Assembly (NCBI GenBank): GCA_020430865.1
Contig: JAGQIY010000457.1
Location: forward strand, 1 to 9,078
Direction of reading: 5' to 3'
DNA length: 9,078 nt
From: Myxococcales bacterium
Lineage (GTDB): Bacteria; Myxococcota; Polyangia; Polyangiales; Polyangiaceae
Made by a program: the position numbers and the translations under genes. Positions 1 to 5,516 of this stretch are shown here, piece by piece (positions within the stretch are counted from its first letter, which is position 1; each line of letters starts with the position of its first letter). The notes beneath the pieces were generated by a model, which worked only from the letters and a program-made list of their open reading frames with translations, did no database searches and had not been told where the DNA came from.

Positions 1-175
1 CCTCCGTGTCGGCCGCCATGTCGTCCGCCGCCATGTCGGCGGAAGCAGCGACTTCGCTGTCCGCGTCTTCGGGCGCGGCGTACACCGCCGCGGGCAAACA
101 ACACGCGAGGGTGAAGGCGAGCCCCGAGAGCGCTCGCCCTTGGAACCGACCGGGCGCAGGGACCGCAAAGGTCAC
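1..175 (-). CDS. Exported protein, N-terminal part only (cut by window edge)
   Basis: Read leftward from a GTG at 175-173, the frame stays open for 58 codons to the window edge. The N-terminus has a signal-peptide shape: a short polar start (VTFAVPAPGRFQGRA), a hydrophobic stretch (LSGLAFTLACCLPAAV) and a likely signal peptidase I site VYA/APED. A Cys pair lies in the hydrophobic core (LACC), but the context is a poor lipobox, so a lipoprotein is less likely. The mature part begins with a low-complexity Ala/Asp/Met stretch built on ADMAAD units. No Shine-Dalgarno sequence precedes the GTG; the upstream bases are a C run. A promoter-like pair would put the transcript start near the GTG. The gene is divergent from the L,D-transpeptidase gene, with 89 bases between the starts. 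Function cannot be told from this fragment. Confidence 0.55.
   Translation of the reverse strand, partial: MTFAVPAPGRFQGRALSGLAFTLACCLPAAVYAAPEDADSEVAASADMAADDMAADTE
12..38. repeat. Short direct repeat, 15-base period
   Basis: The 12-mer GCCGCCATGTCG occurs at 12-23 and again at 27-38. A degenerate further copy (GTGTCGGCCGCC-like) overlaps the left edge. On the minus strand it encodes the repeated DMAAD-type units just after the signal peptide of the leftward exported protein. It is probably the start of a low-complexity linker; its full length lies outside the window. Confidence 0.6.
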
Positions 176-181
176 GGGGGG

Positions 182-211
182 AGAATGGACCGAAGGACGC
201 GAGGGACGCAA
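182..211 (-). promoter_or_regulatory. Possible promoter with start codon near +1
   Basis: On the minus strand a TTGCGT (211-206) is followed after 18 bases by CATTCT (187-182), then six C residues and the GTG start at 175. The geometry matches a sigma-70-like promoter whose transcript would begin at or next to the start codon, which would explain the missing ribosome binding site. The -10 match is weak (3 of 6 to TATAAT). Support comes mainly from similar spacing at two other genes in the window. Confidence 0.25.
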
Positions 212-235
212 GTGCTTGTCTGCCACCGGGTCGGC

Positions 236-259
236 GATTATGGTCGGCGGCCCGAGGAG
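236..259 (+). promoter_or_regulatory. Ribosome binding site and possible -10 box of the L,D-transpeptidase gene
   Basis: GAGGAG at 254-259 lies five bases before the ATG at 265. It is a good Shine-Dalgarno sequence that fixes that start. GATTAT at 236-241 matches four of six positions of a -10 box, but no convincing -35 element lies at the right distance. The ribosome binding site is well supported; the -10 box is tentative. Confidence 0.55.
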
Positions 260-264
260 CAGGC

Positions 265-1887
265 ATGGACAGCCGGCGAGCACTGGAGATCTTTGGCGGC
301 TTCTTGATCGGCGCAGGTGTCACCGTCGCCGGCTACGAGCTGAAGGGGCCGTCGACGCCCGCGCCGGACGGGGACACCGTCGCGGCCGGCGACGATGTCG
401 GCAACGAGGGCGGAGACGGCGGGGCCGATGCAGGGGCCGGGGCAGGGCAGGGCACGGGCTCCAAGGCCGGGCCCTCCGAGGAGGCGCTGGCCGAGGCCGC
501 GGCCGAGCAGCGCAAGAGCGAGGACGCCGAGGCCGGAGCCGCCAGCGGACCCTACGCGGCCGACAGCGAGGGCCACTACCTCGAGTACACCAAGGTCTTC
601 TATCCGCCGGTGGCCTTCACCGACGAGCACGAGGCCCAGTTCCCCAAGCATGGCCTGGTCACGGGCGGGGCCGTGCTCGTCCGCGAGCGCGCCGACCTCG
701 AGTCCCGGCGCATCGGCATGCTGCGCGCGGGGACCCGCTTTCGCAGCGACGGCGAGCGCACCTTCGGCGGCGGCTGCTCGAGCGGCTGGCATCAGATCTT
801 CCCCGAGGGCTGGATCTGCATCGGCGCCGGCATCGAGGTCGGCGAGGCCCCGCCCGACGACGGCTCCATCGACGTGGCGGCCCCCAACGTCGACGAGCCC
901 ATGCCCCTCGACTACTGGCGCGTCAATCAAGAGGGCACCCCCTTCTTTCATCGCCTGCCCAGCTACACCGAGCAGGACCAGGCCGACGCCGCTGCCCAGG
1001 CCTGGCTGGCCGCCAAGGGCCGCGAGCCCATGCCCACCGATCGGGACAAGCGGCCGGCCGACGTGCCGGCGGTGGTCAAGGAGTACCTCAACGCCGGCTA
1101 CTACGTGACGATCGCCTCGGAGCACATCCACAACAAGCGTCACTTCATCAAGACCAACCGCGGGGTCTATGCCCGCAAGTATCAGCTGGGCAAGAAGGAC
1201 GGCTCCGAGTTCAAGGGCCAGGTGCTCTCGGGCGAGGAAGACCTGCCCAAGCACTTCATCGTCCGCGAGCTCGAGTTCATGCGCCGGGTCGGCGACAGCG
1301 GCCTGCTCGAGTCCACCGGCGTCAAGCCCGAGCGCCGCAGCATCCATCCCTTCCTTCGCAAGCTCCGCATCGGCGACTACGACTACTACGAGGACGCCGA
1401 GGGCAACCTCATGCGGGCCTATGCCGTGGGCGAGGCCGCCAAGATCAAGCGCCCGCCGGGGATCGAGCCCAGCGAGCACTGGATCCACGTGGATCTCTCC
1501 GAGCAGACGCTGGTCGCCTACATCGGTGATCAACCGGTGTTCGCCACCATCGTCTCGACGGGCAAGGAGCCCGGCATGACCCCCGTGGGCGTACACCGGG
1601 TGCAGAGCAAGTTCATCGTCACCTCGATGCGCGATCAGCCCGTCGAGGAAGAGGCCTACTCCATCGAGGACGTGCCCTGGACGCAATATTTTTCCAATAG
1701 CGTGGCCCTCCACGGCGCGTTTTGGCACGGCGGCTTCGGCCTGGTCCGCAGTCACGGCTGCGTGAACCTGTCGCCTGCCGACGCTCGCTGGCTCTTCGGC
1801 TTCACCGAGCCCCACCTCCCCGACGGCTGGCAGAGCGTGCGCTCCGGTGGCGATCGAGGCGAGGGCACCTGGGTGCGTGTGCGCTAG
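265..1887 (+). CDS. Membrane-anchored L,D-transpeptidase (YkuD domain) with SH3-like domain
   Basis: The protein has 540 residues. Residues about 7-26 (ALEIFGGFLIGAGVTVAGYE) form a single hydrophobic segment with no lipobox, so it is likely an uncleaved inner-membrane anchor. An Ala/Gly/Glu/Asp-rich linker follows to about residue 105. Residues about 133-195 resemble a bacterial SH3-like domain (VLVRERADLESRRIGMLRAGTRFR, then a Trp- and Cys-containing GWHQIF...GWICIG stretch). From about residue 404 (EHWIHVDLSEQTLVAY) to about 515 lies a YkuD catalytic domain with the signature H483-x13-SHGCVN; C499 is the expected nucleophile and H483/H497 the conserved histidines. Known members cross-link peptidoglycan 3-3 or attach proteins to it in the periplasm; which reaction this one performs cannot be told. 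Residues 200-400 match no domain I recognise. A GAGGAG site supports the start. The gene is probably monocistronic and ends in a palindrome shared with the converging flavoprotein gene. Confidence 0.9.
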   Translation: MDSRRALEIFGGFLIGAGVTVAGYELKGPSTPAPDGDTVAAGDDVGNEGGDGGADAGAGAGQGTGSKAGPSEEALAEAAAEQRKSEDAEAGAASGPYAADSEGHYLEYTKVFYPPVAFTDEHEAQFPKHGLVTGGAVLVRERADLESRRIGMLRAGTRFRSDGERTFGGGCSSGWHQIFPEGWICIGAGIEVGEAPPDDGSIDVAAPNVDEPMPLDYWRVNQEGTPFFHRLPSYTEQDQADAAAQAWLAAKGREPMPTDRDKRPADVPAVVKEYLNAGYYVTIASEHIHNKRHFIKTNRGVYARKYQLGKKDGSEFKGQVLSGEEDLPKHFIVRELEFMRRVGDSGLLESTGVKPERRSIHPFLRKLRIGDYDYYEDAEGNLMRAYAVGEAAKIKRPPGIEPSEHWIHVDLSEQTLVAYIGDQPVFATIVSTGKEPGMTPVGVHRVQSKFIVTSMRDQPVEEEAYSIEDVPWTQYFSNSVALHGAFWHGGFGLVRSHGCVNLSPADARWLFGFTEPHLPDGWQSVRSGGDRGEGTWVRVR

Positions 1888-1913
1888 TTTCTTCGTGGTA
1901 ACGGAAACTAGCG
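1882..1913. terminator. Bidirectional terminator-like hairpin holding both stop codons
   Basis: CGCTAGTTTC (1882-1891) and GAAACTAGCG (1904-1913) form a perfect 10-base-pair inverted repeat around a 12-base loop. The left arm contains the TAG stop of the rightward L,D-transpeptidase gene (1885-1887). The right arm contains the complement of the TAG stop of the leftward flavoprotein gene (1908-1910). On either strand only a short T-rich stretch falls in the arm or loop and no clear U tract follows. The structure could therefore be a strand-neutral terminator or an mRNA 3'-end stabiliser. The placement between two convergent genes favours termination in both directions. Confidence 0.65.
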
Positions 1914-2465
1914 TTCCGCGACGCGCCGAACCCACTGGTCGAACGCCTTCAGGTACTTGTCCAGAAACTCCAGGCTCGCCTGGTCCGTCAGCTCGCCGTC
2001 TTTGAAGCGTTGAGCCGCACCACCCAGGTTGTACTCCGGGTAGGGGAAGACCTGACTGGCCATGCCGAGGAGCACTTGCTTGAGCTGCCCCTGGGCGCGG
2101 GCCGTACCAATCGCACCGCCTGATGCGCCAACGATGCCTACGGGCTTCTGGTAGAAGGCCGACTCGTAGGCAGGGCGCGAGGCCCAGTCGATGACGTTTT
2201 TCAGCACTCCCGGAATGCCGTAGTTGTACTCCGGCGTCGCGAGGATCACGGCGTCCGCGGCGCGCAGGGCGTCATCGACGCGCTGCACGCTAGCTGGGCG
2301 TTCGAGGTCGTCGTCGTAGAACGGTACCTCGCGGTAATCCAGGATCTCGAGCTCGGCGTCGACGTCCCCAGACGTCAATCGCTGCTGCACGGTGCGCAGC
2401 AGCGCCGTGTTGTAGGAGGCCTTGCGCAGGCTGCCGCTCAGCCCGACGAGTTTCAGCGTTGCCAT
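1908..2465 (-). CDS. NADPH-dependent FMN reductase-like flavoprotein (ChrR/azoreductase type)
   Basis: The protein has 185 residues, the usual size for the flavodoxin-fold NADPH-dependent FMN reductase family, which includes quinone, azo-dye and chromate reductases. The FMN phosphate-binding loop is clear (SGSLRKASYN, residues 10-19). The second family signature TPEYNYGIPGVLKNVIDWAS lies at 77-96, and a third flavin-contacting loop GASGGAIGTARAQ at 113-125. Members usually act in the cytosol, giving two-electron reduction of quinones or small electrophiles with NAD(P)H; the substrate here is unknown. The ATG at 2465 sits inside the end of the pirin gene (13-base overlap) and is preceded by a purine-rich AGGAAAGGG, so the two are probably translationally coupled and co-transcribed. 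Transcription ends at the shared palindrome near 1900. Confidence 0.92.
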   Translation of the reverse strand: MATLKLVGLSGSLRKASYNTALLRTVQQRLTSGDVDAELEILDYREVPFYDDDLERPASVQRVDDALRAADAVILATPEYNYGIPGVLKNVIDWASRPAYESAFYQKPVGIVGASGGAIGTARAQGQLKQVLLGMASQVFPYPEYNLGGAAQRFKDGELTDQASLEFLDKYLKAFDQWVRRVAER

Positions 2466-3181
2466 GGGTTGGGTCCCTTTCCTCGCAGGTCGAACCAGAG
2501 GTACTCGGCCCCCGCTTCGGGTTGTAGTCTCACTTCGCCGGGCTGGTCGAATGCGACGCCATCGCCCTCACTCAGCGCGAGCGTCTCTCCAGCGCTCAGC
2601 TCCAGGTTGCCTTTGACCACCTGCAGCCAGGCATAGCGTCCATCGGGGACGCTGTGAGTGTGGGTTGTCGCCTCGGCGAACCGGGCACGATGGATGCGCG
2701 CGTCTTGATCGATGCGCAGCGACCCGTCGGCGCCGTCGGGCGAAACCACGAGCTGTACGGGGCGCTCCGGATCGAAGTCGAAGTGACGCTCCTCGTAGCG
2801 CGGCTCGCTCCCAGAGTGCTTCGGCTGGATCCAGATCTGCAAGAAGCGGAGCTGGGAGTCTCCGGAGTTGAACTCGCTGTGCGCGATGCCACGTCCCGCG
2901 CCCATCAGCTGGACGTCTCCAGGGCGAATCGTCGAGCCGTTGCCCAACGTGTCCTTGTGGCTCAGCTCGCCGGCGACCACGTAGCTCACGATCTCCATGT
3001 CGCGGTGAGGATGCCTGGGGAAGCCGGCACCGCCCGTGACACGGTCGTCATTGATCACGAGCAGGTCAGAGAAGCCCCGGAAGCGGGGGTCGTGGTATTG
3101 CCCGAAGGAAAAGCTGTGATGGCTGTCCAGCCAGCCGAAGTCGGCTCGCCCTCGCTCGGCGCTGCGTCTGAGGTGCGTCAT
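2453..3181 (-). CDS. Pirin family protein (YhhW-like, two-domain cupin)
   Basis: I chose the ATG at 3181, giving 242 residues, because AAAGGAGC lies just upstream at the right distance and the family begins with this type of sequence. The open frame runs upstream to 3271 but lacks family resemblance there. Pirin hallmarks are clear: SHHSFSFGQYHDP (20-32), GFPRHPHRDMEIVSYV (53-68) and MGAGRGIAHSEFN (93-105). The expected metal ligands H57, H59, H101 and E103 are all present. Length is close to E. coli YhhW. Bacterial pirins include iron-dependent quercetin 2,3-dioxygenases and proteins with regulatory roles; which applies here is not visible. The gene is first in a two-gene unit with the FMN reductase-like gene and divergent from a LysR gene, a context suggesting a response to quinones, flavonoids or redox stress. 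Confidence 0.93.
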   Translation of the reverse strand: MTHLRRSAERGRADFGWLDSHHSFSFGQYHDPRFRGFSDLLVINDDRVTGGAGFPRHPHRDMEIVSYVVAGELSHKDTLGNGSTIRPGDVQLMGAGRGIAHSEFNSGDSQLRFLQIWIQPKHSGSEPRYEERHFDFDPERPVQLVVSPDGADGSLRIDQDARIHRARFAEATTHTHSVPDGRYAWLQVVKGNLELSAGETLALSEGDGVAFDQPGEVRLQPEAGAEYLWFDLRGKGPNPWQR

Positions 3182-3187
3182 GTGTTT

Positions 3188-3195
3188 GCTCCTTT
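3188..3195 (-). promoter_or_regulatory. Ribosome binding site fixing the pirin start
   Basis: Read on the minus strand this is AAAGGAGC, ending six bases before the ATG at 3181. It is among the best Shine-Dalgarno matches in the window and decides against the longer upstream start at 3271. Confidence 0.75.
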
Positions 3196-3201
3196 GGATG
3201 A

Positions 3202-3274
3202 GCACAGGATGTGCCTTGCACAGACGCACGACAACCGCGCATATTTGCAAAGTAGTTGTGCATGAGAGCACAAC
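3202..3274. promoter_or_regulatory. Divergent promoter/operator region with repeated TGTGC/GCACA elements
   Basis: The 116 bases between pirin and lysR hold three dyads. These are GCAC-N5-GTGC (3202-3214), TGTGC-N3-GCACA (3210-3222) and GTTGTGC-N6-GCACAAC (3255-3274). A self-complementary TTTGCAAA lies at 3244-3251. Candidate promoters are TTGCAC (3216-3221)-N18-CATATT (3240-3245) for the LysR gene, and on the minus strand TTGTCG (3234-3229)-N17-CATCCT (3211-3206) for pirin. If these are right, the first dyad covers the pirin -10 box and the largest dyad lies just downstream of the LysR transcript start. LysR proteins commonly bind dyads in such shared regions. The dyads are plain in the sequence; promoters and regulator are inference. 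Confidence 0.5.
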
Positions 3275-3297
3275 CCCCAGCGACGGAAGACCACGCC

Positions 3298-4230
3298 ATG
3301 AAGAGCCCTCCCCTCACCCCCCTGGTCGAGCAGAACTGGGACGACTTGCGCGTCTTCCTCGCCCTGGCTCGCGCAGGGACGCTGTCAGGGGCCGCGCGCC
3401 AGCTCGGACTGCACCACACCACCGCCTACCGCCGCCTCCTGGCGATGGAGCGCGAGAGCGGCGTCCAGCTCTTCGACCGTACCCCTCAAGGCTACGCGCT
3501 GACTCAGGCAGGCGAGACGCTGCTCGACCACGCCCGGCGCATCGAAGAAGAGCTGTTCGCCGCTTCGCGATCACTGGTGGGGCGCGACCAGAATCCGACC
3601 GGAACCATTCGCGTGACCACGGTGTACTCGCTGCTCCCGGTGCTCCTGCCGTGCGTCGAGAGCTTGCAGCGAGAGTGCCCGGCGCTGCGCGTCGAGCTCG
3701 ACGTGAGCCCGATGGCCCGCGATCTCGAGCGCCGGGAGGCAGACATCGCGCTGCGCCCGAGCGATGGACCACCGGACAAGGTCGTCGGCCGTCGCGTTGC
3801 CAAGGTGCGCTGGGGTATGTTCCGCAAGGCAAGAACGAGCCGCGCGAAGCTGACCCAGCTCGCTCCCCTCGAGTACTCGGACGAGCTGTCTCACCTCTCC
3901 GCGGTGAAGAGCTACGAGAAGCTGAAGCTCGGCAGCGCACGGCTCAGCCTCAGCTCGATCCCAGCAATGCGCGAAGCCATCCTGGCGGGTCACGGCTTCG
4001 GTCCGCTGCCCCGGTACTACGCCGACTCCGACGCGCGACTCGTCCCCCACGCTCCCACGCCAAGCAGCGACTCCGAGCTCCACAGCGACTCGGAGCTCTG
4101 GCTCCTGATCCATGGGGATCTGCGAACCAGCGCGCGCATCCGCGCCTTCATCGACCACGTCGCGCCCAGGTTGATCGCTCAGCGAGCGCTGTTCGAAGGG
4201 GCGGCGAGCGGAGCATCCGTGAGCTTCTGA
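3298..4230 (+). CDS. LysR-type transcriptional regulator
   Basis: The protein has 310 residues, normal for LysR. The N-terminal winged helix-turn-helix is clear at about 14-75 (NWDDLRVFLALARAGTLSGA, then ARQLGLHHTTAYRRLLAME and LFDRTPQGYALTQAGE). Residues about 98-295 form the effector-binding region, beginning GTIRVTTVYSLLPVLLP. I chose the ATG at 3298 because GGAAGA (3285-3290) lies seven bases upstream and a short leader before the helix is usual; an ATG at 3262 and a TTG at 3256 are in frame but fall within the operator-like dyad. The gene is divergent from the pirin/flavoprotein unit, the classic arrangement for a LysR regulator and its target, so it probably controls that unit and perhaps itself. 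The effector is unknown. The last 52 bases overlap the end of the converging lipoprotein gene. Confidence 0.92.
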   Translation: MKSPPLTPLVEQNWDDLRVFLALARAGTLSGAARQLGLHHTTAYRRLLAMERESGVQLFDRTPQGYALTQAGETLLDHARRIEEELFAASRSLVGRDQNPTGTIRVTTVYSLLPVLLPCVESLQRECPALRVELDVSPMARDLERREADIALRPSDGPPDKVVGRRVAKVRWGMFRKARTSRAKLTQLAPLEYSDELSHLSAVKSYEKLKLGSARLSLSSIPAMREAILAGHGFGPLPRYYADSDARLVPHAPTPSSDSELHSDSELWLLIHGDLRTSARIRAFIDHVAPRLIAQRALFEGAASGASVSF

Positions 4231-5423
4231 GACTCCTGCGTCTTCAGATCCCACAGGGTGATGCGGTTGGGTCCGCCCACCGCGACCAGCGCAGGTGCGT
4301 CGCTGATCGCGAGCTCGAAGTTCCTGGTGACTCGCTGGATCCAGTCGTCGTAGGCCTTCCCGTCATCGAGCGGATCGGGGGGGAGGTCCACTTCGAGCAC
4401 CCGCTTGCCCGATAGATCGTCGACGACGAGCTTCCAGCGCCGCTCGCTCTTGCCGCTGCCGACCAGCAGCCGCGCGATATAGCGGCCGCTCGAGATGGTG
4501 TCGAAGGGCTTCAGAGGCTTCGCCACCTCGGCGCCGTCTGAAGGCTTGTGCTCTGGGCTCGAGAGGGCGCTGCTCACCCGCAAACGGTCTGCCAGGTTGA
4601 CCCTGACGGCCTTGCCGGTTTCGTCCATCACCCACACCTGGTCGATGCGTCGAGTGGGCAAGATGCGCCAGACCTTCGCGCTCAGATCCGACAGCTCGCC
4701 GAGCTGCTTGGCCTTTCCTCCGGGATATATCTGGTAGAGCTGCTTGCCCACCGAGTAGACGAACGACCCGTTCGCCAGCCCTGCGAAGGCGCCGTGGTCG
4801 AAGTCTTTCAGCTCGACCACCTCCTTCATCGGCAGGAGCACGCTCGTCGAGGGCGCGACCTCGTAGCGATACAGCGACGCATCGAAGGGGTGATGCACCC
4901 AGATGTCCCGTTCTTCGCGTCGATCCGCGAACAGCTGCGACCCGGGGAACACCGACACCCGTGGCGTGCGCAGCTCGACGTCGTCTTCTCGCTTGGTGTC
5001 CGGGTTGGGCAACAGCAGCAACTCCCGCGTCCCCAGTCCGACGAAGGCGCCGTCCTTCAGCGTCAGACCGTAGCGCGCACCAGGCAGCGGCTGACTCGCC
5101 ACGCGCTGCAGAGGCGCGATCCCAAACTCCTCGACCTCGTCCTTCGCCACACGCAGCACGCGCTTCCCGCTGATCACCAGGCTGCGCGGTCCAGCGGCCC
5201 GACGGGGCAGCTCGAGGGACCAGGACGTGGCGTACACGCGGTGCGCCGATGCGGAGGGTGCCGTGCTGGGCAGCGCGATCACGGAACCGGCGGCGGACGG
5301 CCCTGGTTCGGGGTGCTCCTCGCAACCAATCGCGCTGAATCCCAGCGCTGCGCGAGCAAGCCACGCAGCGACACCAAAGCGAGTTCCGAGCCGAGAGGTT
5401 CGCAGCGTGACAGCACGAGGCAC
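4179..5423 (-). CDS. Putative lipoprotein with beta-propeller-like repeats, function unknown
   Basis: I place the start at the GTG at 5423, giving 414 residues; the frame is open further upstream, but that part would run across the divergent gene. The N-terminus fits a lipoprotein signal: Arg-rich start, hydrophobic stretch GVAAWLARAALGFSAIG and Cys34 in an AIGC lipobox, then a Pro/Ser/Ala linker. The rest is rich in short beta strands with recurring patterns such as SLVISGKRVLRV, GLTLKDGAFVGLG, ANGSFVYSVGKQLYQI, DQVWVMDETGKAVRVN and, near the end, LVAVGGPNRITLWDLKTQE, which resembles a WD40 blade. A beta-propeller in the periplasm or outer membrane is therefore likely, but I cannot name the family. 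The 3' end overlaps the lysR gene by 52 bases in convergent orientation. No Shine-Dalgarno is evident; a promoter-like pair just upstream suggests a leaderless or very short leader transcript. Confidence 0.75.
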   Translation of the reverse strand: MPRAVTLRTSRLGTRFGVAAWLARAALGFSAIGCEEHPEPGPSAAGSVIALPSTAPSASAHRVYATSWSLELPRRAAGPRSLVISGKRVLRVAKDEVEEFGIAPLQRVASQPLPGARYGLTLKDGAFVGLGTRELLLLPNPDTKREDDVELRTPRVSVFPGSQLFADRREERDIWVHHPFDASLYRYEVAPSTSVLLPMKEVVELKDFDHGAFAGLANGSFVYSVGKQLYQIYPGGKAKQLGELSDLSAKVWRILPTRRIDQVWVMDETGKAVRVNLADRLRVSSALSSPEHKPSDGAEVAKPLKPFDTISSGRYIARLLVGSGKSERRWKLVVDDLSGKRVLEVDLPPDPLDDGKAYDDWIQRVTRNFELAISDAPALVAVGGPNRITLWDLKTQESQKLTDAPLAAPSNSAR

Positions 5424-5457
5424 GCAGGAACTCTGCCAGCAAGCCGTGGGGTGTAAA
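5424..5457 (-). promoter_or_regulatory. Candidate leaderless promoter of the beta-propeller lipoprotein gene
   Basis: On the minus strand TTTACA (5457-5452), 16 bases and CAGAGT (5435-5430) are followed by six bases and the GTG start at 5423. TTTACA is one base off the -35 consensus. CAGAGT keeps the A2, A4 and T6 positions of a -10 box. The spacing would start the transcript at or next to the start codon. A weak GGCAGAG purine run overlaps this site and could instead be a poor ribosome binding site. Confidence 0.4.
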
Positions 5458-5481
5458 GCGAATGCGCAGAGATTGTGCGCG

Positions 5482-5510
5482 TTGCGCGGACCGGCGCCGT
5501 TGGCTAGCGT
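5482..5510 (+). promoter_or_regulatory. Candidate leaderless promoter of the small lipoprotein gene
   Basis: TTGCGC (5482-5487), exactly 17 bases, and TAGCGT (5505-5510) are followed by six bases and the ATG at 5517. No Shine-Dalgarno sequence precedes the ATG. The geometry is what a leaderless transcript needs. It mirrors the element found for the divergent gene 5423, so the two promoters would lie back to back in the 93 bases between the starts. Confidence 0.45.
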
Positions 5511-5516
5511 CCGCGC

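Noticed and set aside
6..1529. A 507-codon plus-strand frame in another phase
   Set aside because: The translation is Arg/Gly/Ala-rich with no domain, crosses the true start of the L,D-transpeptidase gene, and follows from GC skew in codon positions.
238..1935. A 565-codon open frame on the minus strand opposite the L,D-transpeptidase gene
   Set aside because: It mirrors the codon structure of a well-supported gene with a clear catalytic domain. Long antisense frames arise in GC-rich coding DNA, and the translation is low-complexity with no family motif.
3182..3271. An N-terminal extension of pirin from an upstream start at 3271
   Set aside because: The extra residues do not resemble pirin and would run through the operator region. 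The ATG at 3181 has a strong ribosome site and the family N-terminus.
3180..4415. A 411-codon plus-strand frame overlapping the LysR gene
   Set aside because: It runs out of phase with a clear LysR protein, is Arg/Pro-rich and has no recognisable motif.
5423..5438. A sigma-54-like -24/-12 element (TGGCAGAGTTCCTGCG) on the minus strand, tempting because an NtrC-type regulator is nearby
   Set aside because: The GG and GC have the right spacing, but several consensus bases are wrong. The transcript would begin downstream of the only suitable start codon (GTG 5423), leaving no good start for the signal peptide.
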